Source: Chryseobacterium artocarpi
Lineage (GTDB): Bacteria > Bacteroidota > Bacteroidia > Flavobacteriales > Weeksellaceae
Assembly (NCBI RefSeq): GCF_001684975.1
Contig: NZ_MAYH01000045.1
Location: 310,001 to 374,000, forward strand
Direction of reading: 5' to 3'
Length of the DNA: 64,000 bases
The translations under genes were made by a program, and so were the position numbers. Shown in pieces: positions 1 through 8,857 of this stretch (position 1 is the stretch's first letter; each line of letters starts with the position of its first letter). Below the pieces are notes generated by a model. That model saw nothing but the letters and a program-made list of their open reading frames with translations, was not told the origin of the DNA and made no database searches.

Positions 1-504
1 TTAGTATACACTCCTGAAGCACACACGGTATCTATTGAAATTGACGGGGAAACTATTCCTGCAGTTCTTCAAGATATTCAGTTCCACCCAATTACAGACA
101 AAATTCTTCACATTGACTTCTATCAATTATCTGACGATAAGCCAGTTGTTATGGAGGTTCCAGTAAGAATTACAGGACGTTCTAAAGGTGTTGTTGCTGG
201 TGGTGTTTTACGTCAGTCTTTCAGAAAACTAAAAGTAAAAGCTATCCCTGCTAACCTTCCTGACGAAATCGTTGTTGATGTTACTCCATTGAGAATCGGA
301 AACAAACTTTATGTAGGAGGAATCAAAACTGAAGGATATTCTTTCATGCACCCAGACAATGCAGTAGTAGTTGCTGTTAAGATGTCTAGAAATGCAATGA
401 AAGGTGGTGCTGCTGCAATGGATGATGAAGATGAAGAAGAAGCAGAAGAAGTTGCAACTCAATCTCCTGACGTTCCAACAACAGAAGAGAAATCTGCAGA
501 ATAA
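1..504 (+). CDS. rplY: 50S ribosomal protein L25/Ctc, C-terminal part
   Basis: The reading frame is open from the first base, so the N-terminus lies outside the window. The visible 167 residues carry the end of the 5S-rRNA-binding L25 domain (about residues 1-45, with the QFHPITDKILHIDFYQL segment typical of L25) and then the TL5/Ctc-type C-terminal beta domain. The protein ends in an acidic tail (DDEDEEEAEE) common in Bacteroidetes L25. L25 binds 5S rRNA in the large ribosomal subunit; the long form is also called general stress protein Ctc. The internal Met at base 151 is not the start, because homologous sequence continues upstream. A strong hairpin terminator follows. Confidence 0.93.
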   Translation, partial: LVYTPEAHTVSIEIDGETIPAVLQDIQFHPITDKILHIDFYQLSDDKPVVMEVPVRITGRSKGVVAGGVLRQSFRKLKVKAIPANLPDEIVVDVTPLRIGNKLYVGGIKTEGYSFMHPDNAVVVAVKMSRNAMKGGAAAMDDEDEEEAEEVATQSPDVPTTEEKSAE

Positions 505-528
505 GAATTGCTTATTTCAACAAAATAG

Positions 529-557
529 AACCCGTCATTTTTTGACGGGTTTTTTTA
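529..557 (+). terminator. Rho-independent terminator after L25
   Basis: A perfect 9-bp stem AACCCGTCA/TGACGGGTT with a short T loop is followed by a run of T, 25 nt after the L25 stop codon. Confidence 0.9.
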
Positions 558-744
558 TTGAATTGACAATAAAAATAAAAGGAGATTTTATAGGAAAAGA
601 TTGTAAATGTAAAAAGGATTTTATTGAAGCAGTATTTTATATTTCTTTCTCTCATCAGCTTTCTTTATTATAAACCATCGAATATTTCTATCAGCTGACA
701 ACTATCACCCTTCAACTCCATGCTTCCTTTCGAAAAAAAAGCCG

Positions 745-752
745 TAAATTTG
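745..752 (+). promoter_or_regulatory. Putative -7 box for sufS
   Basis: TAAATTTG matches the Bacteroidetes TAnnTTTG -7 element and lies about 43 nt before the sufS ATG. No clear -33 TTG is seen at the usual spacing. The rest of 558-794 shows no credible gene. Confidence 0.55.
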
Positions 753-794
753 AAGAGTTCTAAATAAGAACGGTTTAATTTAAAAAATAAATAA

Positions 795-2015
795 ATGTTT
801 GACATTCAGGAAATAAGAAGCCAGTTTTCTATATTGGACAGAGAAGTGAACGGTAAACCATTGGTTTATCTGGATAATGCAGCTACATCTCAAAAGCCAA
901 ATTCGGTTTTGGAAGTCTGTCACGCATATTATACGGAGCTTAATGCAAATGTTCACAGAGGAATTCACACATTAAGTCAATTAGCAACAGAAGAAATGGA
1001 GCTTTCCAGAAGAAAGATCCAGAAGTTCATTAATGCTGAACATGATTTTGAAGTAATCTTTACCAAAGGGACAACAGAAGGGTTGAACCTTATTGCCTAT
1101 ATTTTAACACAAAAATTGCAGAAAGACGATGAGATTATCATTTCATATCTTGAGCATCACTCTAATATTGTTCCTTGGCAAATGCTTTGTGAAAGAACAG
1201 GTGCAAAACTTCGTGTTATTCCTATCGATGAAAACGGAATTCTTCAATTAGATTATCTTGACCAATTCCTAAGTGAAAAAACGAAGGTTGTTTCAGTAAA
1301 TCAGGTTTCTAACGCACTGGGAATTGTAAATCCTATTGAAGAGATTATTGCTAAAACCAGAAAGAATTCAGATGCATATATTGTAATTGATGGTGCTCAA
1401 TCTGCTCCACATTTCAATATTGACGTTCAGAAAATGGATTGTGATTTCTTTGTTTTCTCAGGGCATAAAATGTATGCTCCGATGGGAACAGGTGTTTTGT
1501 ATGGAAAACGTGAAATTCTTGAAGCTTTACCACCATTCCATGGAGGAGGAGAGATGATTGCAACATGTTCTTTTGAAGGGACAACATATGCAGGACTTCC
1601 ATTTAAATATGAAGCCGGTACTCCGAACGTAGGCGGGAATATTGCTTTAGGGGCAGCCGTTGACTTTATGCAGAAAGTGGGGCATCAGAATATTCAGAAT
1701 CATGAAAATGCATTGTTGGAATATGCTCAAAGACAGCTTTTAGAACTTGAAGGAATTAAGATCTATGGTGAGAAAGCTCACAGAACGGGAGTAGTTTCCT
1801 TTAATCTTGAAGGAATCGGTATTTCTTCCGATGTAGGAATGATCCTGGATAAAATGGGAATTGCAGTGAGAACAGGACACCATTGTACACAACCGATCAT
1901 GAATTTCTTTAATATTGCAGGTACGGTAAGAGCGAGTTTTGCCGTTTATAATACTTTTGAAGAGATTGATGCTTTGGTAGAAGGTGTTAAAAAAGCTCAG
2001 AGAATGTTAAGCTAG
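795..2015 (+). CDS. sufS: Cysteine desulfurase SufS
   Basis: Group II PLP-dependent cysteine desulfurase of 406 aa, the usual SufS length. It removes sulfur from L-cysteine as a persulfide for Fe-S cluster assembly by the SUF system. The PLP lysine is K225 in SGHKMYAPMG, and the catalytic cysteine is C364 in RTGHHCTQP, the position used by E. coli SufS. The N-terminal LDNAATSQKP and HRGIHTLS motifs are intact. The other suf genes are not adjacent here: the upstream neighbour is L25 and the downstream gene converges on it. The gene appears to be transcribed alone from the -7 box at 745 and ends at a bidirectional terminator. Confidence 0.95.
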   Translation: MFDIQEIRSQFSILDREVNGKPLVYLDNAATSQKPNSVLEVCHAYYTELNANVHRGIHTLSQLATEEMELSRRKIQKFINAEHDFEVIFTKGTTEGLNLIAYILTQKLQKDDEIIISYLEHHSNIVPWQMLCERTGAKLRVIPIDENGILQLDYLDQFLSEKTKVVSVNQVSNALGIVNPIEEIIAKTRKNSDAYIVIDGAQSAPHFNIDVQKMDCDFFVFSGHKMYAPMGTGVLYGKREILEALPPFHGGGEMIATCSFEGTTYAGLPFKYEAGTPNVGGNIALGAAVDFMQKVGHQNIQNHENALLEYAQRQLLELEGIKIYGEKAHRTGVVSFNLEGIGISSDVGMILDKMGIAVRTGHHCTQPIMNFFNIAGTVRASFAVYNTFEEIDALVEGVKKAQRMLS

Positions 2016-2032
2016 TTTTAGAGAAACTATAT

Positions 2033-2100
2033 AAAAAAGCCCTGTCAGTAATGATAGGGCTTTGTCTTTTTATTTTAAACTCTCTTTTTGAGAGTTAAAT
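2033..2100. terminator. Bidirectional terminator between sufS and hemE
   Basis: The hairpin AAAGCCCTGTCA/TGATAGGGCTTT has A-rich and T-rich flanks on both sides, so it can end sufS on the plus strand and hemE on the minus strand. A second small hairpin (AACTCTC/GAGAGTT, about 2079-2097) lies between it and the hemE stop. Confidence 0.85.
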
Positions 2101-2106
2101 TTTATT

Positions 2107-3138
2107 TTATAGAGTTGGTTTCCAGTCCACAACTGCTCTGATGAATGCCTCAGCATTTTCTACAGGTACATTTGGAAGAATTCCGTGTCCTAGATTGGCG
2201 ATATATCTGTCCTTTCCGAAACGGTTGATCATTTCTGTAACCATTTTCTTGATCGTTTCAGGAGTAGAGTGTAGCCTTGCAGGATCAAAGTTTCCTTGAA
2301 GAGTCATCGTATGGTTTGTTAAAGTTCTTGCGAACTCAGGTTTGATTGTCCAGTCAACTCCAAGAGCAGAAGCTTTAGACATCGTCATATCTTCTAATGC
2401 AAACCAGCATCCTTTTCCAAATACGACAACATGAGTAAGCGGGCTTAATGCTTCAACAATCTGATTGATGTATTGCCAAGAAAATTCCTGGTAATCCGTT
2501 GGAGAAAGCATTCCACCCCAAGAATCAAAAATCTGAACTGCAGAAACACCTTTTTCTACCTTTCTCTTTAAATAAGCAATAGTAGTATCAGTGATCTTTT
2601 GAAGTAATAAATGAGCTGCTTCAGGCTGTTGGAAACAGAAAGATTTTGCAATATCAAATGCCTTACTTCCTTTTCCTTCCACACAATAGCAAAGAATCGT
2701 CCATGGAGATCCGGCAAAACCGATCAATGGAATTTCATTGTCTAATTTCTGAAGAGTAAGTTCAATAGCATCAAAAACGTATCCTAAAGTATCATTCACG
2801 TCCGGAGTTTCAATATTCTGAACCTGTTCCATTGTTCTGATCGGAGTATCCAACCAAGGACCAACGGATTCTTTCATTTTGAAATCGATTCCCATTGCCT
2901 GAGGAACTACCAAAATATCAGAAAACAGAATCGCAGCATCTAAAGGAAATCTGCGGATAGGCTGTAATGTAATTTCAGCAGCAAGTTCAGGAGTCTGACA
3001 TCTTGTAAAGAAATCATATTTGTCTCTTAAGGCAATGAATTCCGGCAGATATCTTCCAGCCTGCCTCATCATCCAGACAGGAGGTCTTTCAACGGTTTCT
3101 CCGCGAAGTGCTTTTAAATATAGGTCGTTTTTTATCAT
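2107..3138 (-). CDS. hemE: Uroporphyrinogen decarboxylase
   Basis: 343 aa, full length for HemE, a cytoplasmic enzyme that converts uroporphyrinogen III to coproporphyrinogen III. The N-terminal signature PPVWMMRQAGRYLPE is intact, with its substrate-binding Arg pair, and the conserved GFAGSPWTILCYCVEG and QIFDSWGG motifs follow. It is the last gene of the leftward hemA-hemC-hemD-hemE cluster, 45 nt after hemD, and ends at a shared bidirectional terminator. Confidence 0.97.
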   Translation of the reverse strand: MIKNDLYLKALRGETVERPPVWMMRQAGRYLPEFIALRDKYDFFTRCQTPELAAEITLQPIRRFPLDAAILFSDILVVPQAMGIDFKMKESVGPWLDTPIRTMEQVQNIETPDVNDTLGYVFDAIELTLQKLDNEIPLIGFAGSPWTILCYCVEGKGSKAFDIAKSFCFQQPEAAHLLLQKITDTTIAYLKRKVEKGVSAVQIFDSWGGMLSPTDYQEFSWQYINQIVEALSPLTHVVVFGKGCWFALEDMTMSKASALGVDWTIKPEFARTLTNHTMTLQGNFDPARLHSTPETIKKMVTEMINRFGKDRYIANLGHGILPNVPVENAEAFIRAVVDWKPTL

Positions 3139-3183
3139 AATCTATTTAAACTAATATTACCGTGATTTCCGGTAACAGATATT

Positions 3184-3867
3184 TTAAAATCTACTTCCAA
3201 ATTCCTTCTTTATCAACTCAAAGATTGATGCTAAAGTATTTTCCTCAGAAGTAAAAATATTATCATGAGTATATTTTCTCAATTCCCCTGATGTAGTTTC
3301 TCCTATCGAGAATAGCTTCATGTCTTTCAGGGAATTTTGCTTTGCAAAACTACGAACTCCGCTTGGACTAAAAAATACTGCAGCATGATATTTTTCAGGT
3401 ATTAAAGGATTGATTTCCTCCGTGTTGTAGATTGTAATTTTTTTATACTTAATATTTTGAAGCGGAAGCTCCTTGTCCAGAACATTGATGGCTAAATTAC
3501 CACAAAAGTGAAGAAACTGTTCGTGCTGGCAGTTCCCGATAATGAATCTGGAAAGAGTATCAGCATTTTTCAATACCTTAAATGTTCCAAAGCCGTGTCT
3601 TCTCAATGCTTTCTTTGTCTTCTCACCCACGCAGTAAATCTTATTGTAATTTTTTGCCGTGAAATTTTCATTGGGCTTGAATCTGTTTTTAAAAAACGAA
3701 GCAACACCATTCACGCTAGTAAAAATCAGGGAATAATTTTTAAGATCAAAAGGACTGATCATAATAGGTTTTGTCTTAATTACCTCAACACAGTCAACCA
3801 AGGTATCCTCTCCTAATTCTTTGGATATAATTGATGGGTCTATATTTTTGGTAAATAAGATTTTCAT
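3184..3867 (-). CDS. hemD: Uroporphyrinogen-III synthase
   Basis: 227 aa, slightly short but within range for HemD. The family is poorly conserved, so the call rests on three points: the segment IFTSVNGVASFFKN, typical of the first Rossmann-like lobe; the FFSPSGVRSFAKQN motif, where HemD proteins carry F(T/S)SPSGV near the active site; and the position between hemC and hemE. HemD cyclises hydroxymethylbilane with inversion of ring D to give uroporphyrinogen III. The gap to hemC is 49 nt. Confidence 0.88.
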   Translation of the reverse strand: MKILFTKNIDPSIISKELGEDTLVDCVEVIKTKPIMISPFDLKNYSLIFTSVNGVASFFKNRFKPNENFTAKNYNKIYCVGEKTKKALRRHGFGTFKVLKNADTLSRFIIGNCQHEQFLHFCGNLAINVLDKELPLQNIKYKKITIYNTEEINPLIPEKYHAAVFFSPSGVRSFAKQNSLKDMKLFSIGETTSGELRKYTHDNIFTSEENTLASIFELIKKEFGSRF

Positions 3868-3916
3868 GACTGTTGGGTTAGAAAATAAGAAGGAATTGAT
3901 AAGTGTAAGGTAACCC

Positions 3917-4825
3917 TTAGATCTGGCTTTTGATTTCCGCCATTAATTCTTTTCCACCATTTTCAAGAACAACTTTCGCAAACTTTTCTCCAAAATTTTC
4001 TGATGGATCATATTCGAAATTCTCATCAATAGCAATACAGTTTTTACCATCTAAAGAGCAAAGTGCTGCTGTAAAGCGAATCTGATCTTCGATAATCTCA
4101 GCAAAAGCTCCGATAGGCGCAGTACATCCTCCTTCTAAAGTGCTTAAGAAGTTTCTTTCGATTTCTACGCAGATTTGAGTAGGTGCGTGGTTGATCTGTT
4201 TCAGTATTTCATTGATCTCTGGCTTATCAGAATGTCCTGCAACGGCAATTACACCTTGTGATGGTGCAGATATCATTACCGGAAGCATTTCGTAATCGAT
4301 CTCCATTTTCATTCTTTTGATTCCTGCCAAAGATAATATGGTAGCATCAAAATCACCATCTTCAAGCTTTTGAAGACGAGTCTGGATATTTCCGCGAATG
4401 TCTGAAAAATCGGTAGTAGGGTAGTGTCTTAGCCAGAAAGCTCTTCTTCTCAAGCTGCTGGTGGCAAGTTTAAGTTCGTGAAGCTCTTTGTTTTTAGCTG
4501 ATTCTTTTCTGATCAGGATATCTTGAGGATAGTCTCTTTCCAGATAAGCAATCATCTCAATATTATGAGGCAATTGAGTTGGGACATCCTTTAAAGAATG
4601 AACGGCAATGTCTATTTCATCATTCAATAAGGCCACATCAAGGTCTCTTGTGAAAACCCCGGTGATTCCCATTGAATATAATGGCTGATTAAGGTTCTTA
4701 TCGCCAGAAGAAACGATAGGAACGATTTCCGTTAAATAATTATTGTTCTGAAGATGCCTCGCAACTTCTCTAGCCTGCCAAAGTGCAAGTGCGGAATTTC
4801 TTGTTCCGATTCTAATGCTTTTCAT
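3917..4825 (-). CDS. hemC: Hydroxymethylbilane synthase (porphobilinogen deaminase)
   Basis: About 302 aa. The start was placed at the internal Met giving MKSIRIGTRNSALALWQA, because HemC proteins begin at IRIGTRxSxLALWQA. An in-frame ATG eight codons upstream (4849) is possible, but it lies deeper inside hemA. The substrate-binding region LKDVPTQLP and the cofactor cysteine in LEGGCTAPIGA, which carries the dipyrromethane primer, are intact. The enzyme polymerises four porphobilinogens. The gene overlaps the end of hemA by about 14 nt, indicating translational coupling. Confidence 0.95.
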   Translation of the reverse strand: MKSIRIGTRNSALALWQAREVARHLQNNNYLTEIVPIVSSGDKNLNQPLYSMGITGVFTRDLDVALLNDEIDIAVHSLKDVPTQLPHNIEMIAYLERDYPQDILIRKESAKNKELHELKLATSSLRRRAFWLRHYPTTDFSDIRGNIQTRLQKLEDGDFDATILSLAGIKRMKMEIDYEMLPVMISAPSQGVIAVAGHSDKPEINEILKQINHAPTQICVEIERNFLSTLEGGCTAPIGAFAEIIEDQIRFTAALCSLDGKNCIAIDENFEYDPSENFGEKFAKVVLENGGKELMAEIKSQI

Positions 4826-6086
4826 TGAATTCGTTGTTTGGTTGTTCAACTAATATTTCGTGCATTAATTTACTAATTTCTTCAGCTTTTAAAGGATTGT
4901 CTATGATATATTTTGCAAAACGGTTGGTGATTTTCTGGATCATTTTGTCTGAAAGTTCCATATCCGTGATACCTATATACTTGTTTTTCTTATAAAAGTT
5001 ATGCATTTCATTGCGTTCCATGTTCTTTAAAACCGCTTTGAAATGATGAATATTTGGTGCTAGTTTTCTTTTTTTCTCCCATTCAATGAAGTCTTTCATC
5101 AGTTCCTTGATGATTTTTTCAGCTTTTGGAATTTCTCTTTCTCTTTGCTGAATTGTTTCCTGGATCTGTTTTGAAAGCTCATCTACATCAATGAGCGTTA
5201 CATTTTCATTTTCCGTCACATTCTTTTCAACGTTATGCGGAATAGAAAGATCAATCACTAATGTTTCCTTTCCGTTAGGGAAATGAGACTGATTGATGAT
5301 CGGGTGTTTTGCTCCCGTTGCAACGATAAGAATATCTGTATTTTTTAATTCCTTGTCAAAATCAGAATAATCAACGTGAGGAATATTATATTTCTCGGAA
5401 ATCTTTTCTGCTTTCTCCTGAGTTCTGTTCGCAATTTTAATCTTTGGCTGATAAACATGCTTTACCAGATTATCGACAGTATTCTGTCCGATTTCACCAA
5501 CACCTAAAAGAAGAATGTTTTTTTCAGTAATTCTCTTCTGGCTGTTTAAAATATAATGAACTGCTGCATAGGAAACAGATGCCGCTCCATTGGAAATTCC
5601 AGTCTCATTCTTGATCCTTTTTGAAATCTGAATAGCTGCATTAATGGCTCTTTCAAGATATGGATTAGAATTTTGTCTTTCTTTTTTAAAGCGGTTGTAT
5701 GCTTTTTTGATCTGACCGATGATCTCAAAATCCCCAATAATCTGGCTTTCAAGTCCGGCAGCGACTCTGAAAAGATGAATCAAAGCCTCTTCTTTGGTAA
5801 GGATATTGGCAAACTGAAGAAAATCCGTAAGATTTACCCCGATTGTTTTACAATATTCTTCAGCCACTAAAAGATAATTGGAAGATGTTGTATAGATTTC
5901 GGTCCTGTTACATGTGGAAACCACAAATGCATCTCCCAGATCTTCGTTGTGAACCCTGGAGACAAAGTTTTTGATGTTTTCATCAAAGAATGCAAATTTT
6001 CCTCTCGTTTCTACATCAGCCTTTTCGTAGCTGATAGAAAGCACGGCAAAATTCGATGTTTGATGGATGTTGGAATACTGTAACAT
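4812..6086 (-). CDS. hemA: Glutamyl-tRNA reductase
   Basis: About 424 aa. HemA reduces glutamyl-tRNA to glutamate-1-semialdehyde, the first committed step of C5-pathway heme synthesis. The catalytic cysteine is C59 in STCNRTEIY. An NADPH-binding segment (LLLGVGEIGQNTVDNL) and the C-terminal dimerisation helix follow. The start at 6086 (MLQYSN) is preferred over an ATG four codons upstream. The TAAATTTG -7 box at 6103-6096 overlaps that upstream ATG region, which would put transcription initiation only a few bases before 6086. First gene of the heme cluster. Confidence 0.94.
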   Translation of the reverse strand: MLQYSNIHQTSNFAVLSISYEKADVETRGKFAFFDENIKNFVSRVHNEDLGDAFVVSTCNRTEIYTTSSNYLLVAEEYCKTIGVNLTDFLQFANILTKEEALIHLFRVAAGLESQIIGDFEIIGQIKKAYNRFKKERQNSNPYLERAINAAIQISKRIKNETGISNGAASVSYAAVHYILNSQKRITEKNILLLGVGEIGQNTVDNLVKHVYQPKIKIANRTQEKAEKISEKYNIPHVDYSDFDKELKNTDILIVATGAKHPIINQSHFPNGKETLVIDLSIPHNVEKNVTENENVTLIDVDELSKQIQETIQQREREIPKAEKIIKELMKDFIEWEKKRKLAPNIHHFKAVLKNMERNEMHNFYKKNKYIGITDMELSDKMIQKITNRFAKYIIDNPLKAEEISKLMHEILVEQPNNEFNEKH

Positions 6087-6095
6087 AAGCAGTCG

Positions 6096-6103
6096 CAAAT
6101 TTA
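6096..6103 (-). promoter_or_regulatory. Putative -7 box of the heme operon
   Basis: On the minus strand the sequence reads TAAATTTG, a full TAnnTTTG match, ending 10 nt before the hemA start. The mRNA leader would be very short or absent. No -33 TTG is obvious. Confidence 0.5.
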
Positions 6104-6417
6104 CGATTTTTTTAATTAATCACCCTCTGAAAGTGTATATGATAATTATCGTAAAAAACTATAGTGTGAAAAGTAAATTTTGTCAAAATGAAAAGCTCAA
6201 AAGTAAAGCTGGTGAAGGTCTTTTTCTAAATTTGTGTATTGAGCCGTTTGTTTTCTTTGTTTTTCTTCATGTTTTCACGGTCAACATCCTTCGTTAATTT
6301 TGGTTGAAATCAAACTCTGTAATTGTCTAAACAGAAAGTTAATAAAGAATTATAAATTTTAATAAAATTTTAACCAAATTATGTTGTGTGGAAATTTCTT
6401 TCGTAGTCTTAAATTTA

Positions 6418-6425
6418 TATCTTTG
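6418..6425 (+). promoter_or_regulatory. Putative -7 box of the mre operon
   Basis: TATCTTTG matches TAnnTTTG and lies 24 nt upstream of the mreB ATG. The leader would be about 18 nt and A-rich (AAAATCAGAAGAAAAAT), as usual in Bacteroidetes genes without a Shine-Dalgarno site. Confidence 0.6.
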
Positions 6426-6449
6426 TAAACTTAAAATCAGAAGAAAAAT

Positions 6450-7475
6450 ATGAGTTTATTTGATATGTTTACGCAAGAAATTGCGATAGACCTGGGAACA
6501 GCTAATACCCTTATCATCCATAATAATAAAATTGTTATAGATCAACCTTCGATTGTTGCAATCGAACGTTCGTCGGGTAAACCTATTGCTGTGGGTGAAC
6601 AGGCTAAACATATGCAAGGGAAAACTCACGAGGATATCAAGACCATCCGCCCTTTGAAAGATGGGGTAATTGCAGATTTTCACGCTTCTGAACATATGAT
6701 CAAGGAGTTTATCAAAAAAATTCCTGGAATCAAAGGTAAATTCATACAGCCTGCATTGAGAATTGTAATCTGTATCCCTTCTGGTATTACTGAAGTTGAA
6801 AAAAGAGCGGTAAGAGACTCGGCTCAAAAAGTAAACGCAAAAGAAGTAAGATTAATCTACGAACCAATGGCTGCTGCTATAGGTGTGGGGATTGACGTAC
6901 AGAAGCCTGAAGGAAATATGATCATCGATATAGGTGGAGGTACTACGGAAATTGCTGTGGTAGCTTTAGGAGGTATCGTATGTGATAAATCTGTGAAAAT
7001 TGCAGGAGATGTATTTACGAATGATATCGCTTATTACTTAAGAACTCATCATAACCTTTACATCGGAGAAAGAACTGCCGAAAGAATCAAAATTGAAGTT
7101 GGTTCAGCTGTGGAAGATCTTGATGTAGACATCGAAGATATCCCGGTACAAGGTAGAGACCTTATCACTGGTAAGCCTAAAGAAATTATGGTTGGATACA
7201 AAGAGATTGCACGTGCATTAGATAAATCTATTATCAGAATTGAAGATGCAGTAATGGAAACTCTTTCTCTTACTCCACCGGAGTTGGCTGCAGATATTTA
7301 CAAAACAGGTATCTATCTAGCAGGAGGAGGTGCATTGCTAAGAGGTCTTGCGGACAGAATTCACAAAAAAACAGGTCTTCCTGTATTTGTAGCTGAAGAT
7401 CCGTTGAGAGCCGTAGTTCGTGGAACTGGTATTGCACTTAAGAATATGGATAAATTCAATTTCTTGATTAAATAA
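6450..7475 (+). CDS. mreB: Rod shape-determining actin homologue MreB
   Basis: 341 aa, the standard MreB length. The actin-fold ATP-binding motifs are intact: phosphate 1 (AIDLGTANTLI, about residue 10), phosphate 2 (MIIDIGGGTTEIAVVALGG, about 160), and the adenosine motif (YLAGGGALLRGL, about 290). MreB forms membrane-bound filaments that guide lateral wall synthesis. First gene of the operon mreB-mreC-mreD-mrdA-rodA, the classical elongasome order. Confidence 0.98.
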   Translation: MSLFDMFTQEIAIDLGTANTLIIHNNKIVIDQPSIVAIERSSGKPIAVGEQAKHMQGKTHEDIKTIRPLKDGVIADFHASEHMIKEFIKKIPGIKGKFIQPALRIVICIPSGITEVEKRAVRDSAQKVNAKEVRLIYEPMAAAIGVGIDVQKPEGNMIIDIGGGTTEIAVVALGGIVCDKSVKIAGDVFTNDIAYYLRTHHNLYIGERTAERIKIEVGSAVEDLDVDIEDIPVQGRDLITGKPKEIMVGYKEIARALDKSIIRIEDAVMETLSLTPPELAADIYKTGIYLAGGGALLRGLADRIHKKTGLPVFVAEDPLRAVVRGTGIALKNMDKFNFLIK

Positions 7476-7503
7476 TTTTAACTTTTTACGACTATATATC
7501 TGA

Positions 7504-8358
7504 ATGGGATTTTTGCTGAGACTATTTTCGAAGAACACACTCTTTGTCTTCTTTATATTCCTGCAAATTATTGCTCTGGTTCTGATATTCTCCAGAAACG
7601 CCATGCAGAGATCCTGGATTGCCGGGCAGACAGCTGCATTTAACTCATGGGTTTCCGGATATATTGATGAAGGAGTTTCTTATCTGAAGCTAAAACAGAT
7701 CAATGAGGATCTTGTGGTTCAGAATAAAACCCTGATGACTGAACTTTATGGAAAAGATGGAGCCAAAAATCCGGTTTTCAAAAGAGTTCATGATACGATC
7801 GGAGGTGGTCAGATCTATACTTTTGTTGATGGAGAAATTGTTTTCAACAGTATCAACAGAAGAAATAATTACTTTACAATCAACCGTGGTCGAAGAGACG
7901 GTGTATTCCCACAAATGGGGGTAATGGCACCAAGAGGGATTGCGGGAATTGTTATTAATTCTACAGACAGTTATGCATTAGTACAATCTGTATTAAGTGT
8001 AAACAAGATCAGGATTAATGCTGCACTGAAAAACTCAGGATATTTTGGTACTTTAACCTGGAATGGAGATAATTCAAGGGTAATGCACCTTGCAGATATC
8101 CCAAAATATGTTGCTTTGAAAGTAGGTGATACCGTTGTTACAGACGGAAAATCCGCTATCTTCCCGAAAGGAGTTACAATAGGAACTATTGCCGGATACT
8201 CAGTAGATAATAAAACCGGCTTCTGGGATATTTCTGTGGAGCTGAGTGAAAAAATGGGAGCGTTAAATAAAGTGTATGTAGTAAAGAATCTTAAGAAAGC
8301 AGAAGTGCAGAAGATTCAGGATACTATGCAGGCTGTAATAAAAAAAGAAAATGATTAG
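7504..8358 (+). CDS. mreC: Rod shape-determining protein MreC
   Basis: 284 aa with one N-terminal membrane helix (about residues 10-30, FFIFLQIIALVLIF), a short coiled coil (about 60-85) and the periplasmic beta-barrel domain with MGVMAPRGIAGIVI. MreC links MreB to the membrane enzymes PBP2 and RodA. The 3' end overlaps mreD by 8 nt, so the two are probably translationally coupled. Confidence 0.95.
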   Translation: MGFLLRLFSKNTLFVFFIFLQIIALVLIFSRNAMQRSWIAGQTAAFNSWVSGYIDEGVSYLKLKQINEDLVVQNKTLMTELYGKDGAKNPVFKRVHDTIGGGQIYTFVDGEIVFNSINRRNNYFTINRGRRDGVFPQMGVMAPRGIAGIVINSTDSYALVQSVLSVNKIRINAALKNSGYFGTLTWNGDNSRVMHLADIPKYVALKVGDTVVTDGKSAIFPKGVTIGTIAGYSVDNKTGFWDISVELSEKMGALNKVYVVKNLKKAEVQKIQDTMQAVIKKEND

Positions 8359-8857
8359 CAGGACTTTATTTACTGATATATTGATTATGATTTTTCTTGT
8401 GGCATTACAAGTTTTTGTATTGAACAGGATTACTCTCTTCGGGAAATATACTCCGGTACTATATCCTGTCTTTGTCATGTTTTATCCTTTCTTTAGAAAT
8501 AAATTCCAGTTTCTTGCCTTAAGTTTTTTAATGGGGTTGGCTATTGATGGATTTCTTTATTCATGGGGGATTAATGCTTTCGCGACAACCTTAATTGCTT
8601 ATTTCAGGACGTTGATATTCAGAACGTCTACAGATACGTCTACAGACTTTTTCTCTTTTCAGTCCCTTCAATGGGCGCAGTTTTTGCTGTTTTTATTTTC
8701 AAGTATTTTCCTGCATCAGCTTTTAGTACAGTATATTGAGTTCTTTAAGTTTAGCAGGTTTTTTGAAATATTATTTAATGTGTTGGTGACAAGTGTAATT
8801 TCATTTATATTTATAGTTATTTACGCATTAATATTTAAAATCAAACAAAAAGTTTGA
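8351..8857 (+). CDS. mreD: Rod shape-determining protein MreD
   Basis: 168 aa, almost entirely hydrophobic, with about five predicted membrane segments. MreD sequences diverge strongly; the call rests on size, topology, the FLMGLAIDGF motif and the position between mreC and mrdA. It overlaps mreC by 8 nt and mrdA by 4 nt. Confidence 0.88.
   Translation: MISRTLFTDILIMIFLVALQVFVLNRITLFGKYTPVLYPVFVMFYPFFRNKFQFLALSFLMGLAIDGFLYSWGINAFATTLIAYFRTLIFRTSTDTSTDFFSFQSLQWAQFLLFLFSSIFLHQLLVQYIEFFKFSRFFEILFNVLVTSVISFIFIVIYALIFKIKQKV

Larger units (their letters stand above)
6087..6449. other. Divergent intergenic region hemA/mreB
   Basis: 363 nt without a credible gene. It holds the hemA -7 box at its left edge and the mreB -7 box at 6418. 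A 76-aa open frame at 6067-6297 has no recognisable family feature and overlaps the hemA start, so it is not called. Confidence 0.6.

Noticed and set aside
404..673. 89-aa frame after the L25 gene
   Set aside because: It overlaps the end of L25 in another frame and runs across the terminator hairpin, with low-complexity content.
6067..6297. 76-aa plus-strand frame upstream of mreB
   Set aside because: Overlaps the hemA start and promoter, with no family feature; AT-rich chance frame.
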